From assembly GCF_900110735.1 (NCBI RefSeq), contig NZ_FOET01000011.1:1-64000 (forward strand): 64,000 nt of DNA. The letters run 5' to 3'. This document shows positions 63,771 through 64,000 of this stretch, piece after piece. Below the pieces are notes generated by a model. It was not told the DNA's origin and made no database searches. It worked only from the letters and a program-made list of their open reading frames with translations. The position numbers and the translations under genes are program-made. The stretch comes from Streptomyces radiopugnans. Lineage in GTDB: Bacteria > Actinomycetota > Actinomycetes > Streptomycetales > Streptomycetaceae. How positions within the stretch are numbered: position 1 is the stretch's first letter; each line of letters begins with the position of its first letter.

Positions 63771-64000
63771 CGGCGATGGGCTCGATCCCATTTCCGGACA
63801 CCGGAACAGCGGCCTCACCTGCGCCTTGACGCTGTGTCCAACGCACCGGAAAAATTACGCCACGCCACATCGCGCGCCTCCGCTCCCAGCCGCGGTGCCG
63901 CCGCCGGGCCCGGTCGGGGACGGCCACGCCGCCACGGCGCGTGGTTCGAGCGGACTCCGCCTGGTTAGGAGAGAGAGGGAACGGGACTGGCCCGGGTCCC

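Noticed and set aside
63771-64000. Possible gene start at the right edge (TTAGGAGAGAG near 63965)
   Set aside because: A ribosome-site-like sequence is present, but no start codon with a coding frame can be confirmed before the window ends.

Overview
The window is chromosomal DNA of very high G+C with short intergenic gaps, many GTG starts and several leaderless promoters. A DasR-type operator at a chitinase gene, a WhiB-like protein, SpoIIE-type PP2C phosphatases, a BTAD/NB-ARC (SARP) regulator with a TTA codon, and the fum, ahpCD-oxyR, glpX, xseAB, ispH and ychF housekeeping genes all point to Streptomyces or a close relative. I see no insertion sequence, CRISPR array, rRNA, tRNA or phage segment.

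Layout. 61-4130: RidA, an atypical Nramp-family transporter and a secreted GH18 chitinase. 4137-24690: a Tad/Flp pilus locus. A minus-strand arm encodes a 513-residue protein with a prepilin-like N-terminus, a lipoprotein and a DUF3592 protein. The plus-strand arm encodes a zinc-ribbon protein, CpaB, CpaE/TadZ, two TadE pseudopilins, the CpaF ATPase, TadB, TadC, a histidine kinase, a NarL-type response regulator, the Flp pilin, a TadG-like protein, a lipoprotein, an OmpA-domain protein and a second lipoprotein. It continues with a prepilin-headed polymorphic toxin (prepilin motif, Hint domain, PD-(D/E)xK nuclease), its immunity protein, a small four-helix membrane protein, a DUF192 protein (opposite strand) and the prepilin peptidase. 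24875-37300: aldo/keto reductase, isoprenyl transferase, PIN-PhoH protein, lysozyme-like secreted protein, AI-2E-type permease, SPFH protein with an RHH regulator, PadR-ABC transporter operon and a DUF1707 protein. 37448-53938: class I and class II fumarases, DUF402, methyltransferase, a frameshifted SpoIIE phosphatase, ahpD-ahpC/oxyR, a WhiB-like protein, glpX, DUF4245, xseB-xseA, ispH, DUF6542 and ychF. 54231-63770: SARP regulator, M23 and S8 secreted peptidases, GntR regulator, a SPOR-like small protein and a PAS-GAF-SpoIIE-HATPase phosphatase.

The most notable result is in the Tad locus. Four promoters share one tripartite element, TGGGCCC-N5-TGGGCCC-N2-GGRCYCA, with identical 12 bp + 8 bp half-site spacing. 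In each it lies 23-24 bp upstream of a -10 hexamer of the form TASSNT. The promoters drive the 513-residue prepilin-like protein, the flp operon (which runs toward the toxin-immunity pair), the four-helix membrane protein and the prepilin peptidase. The locus therefore looks like a co-regulated surface system. It makes an ordinary Flp pilus and also carries two oversized proteins with pilin-type N-termini, one of which ends in a nuclease toxin and is followed by an immunity gene. I infer that the Tad machinery may present or export toxic cargo; the sequence does not prove it.
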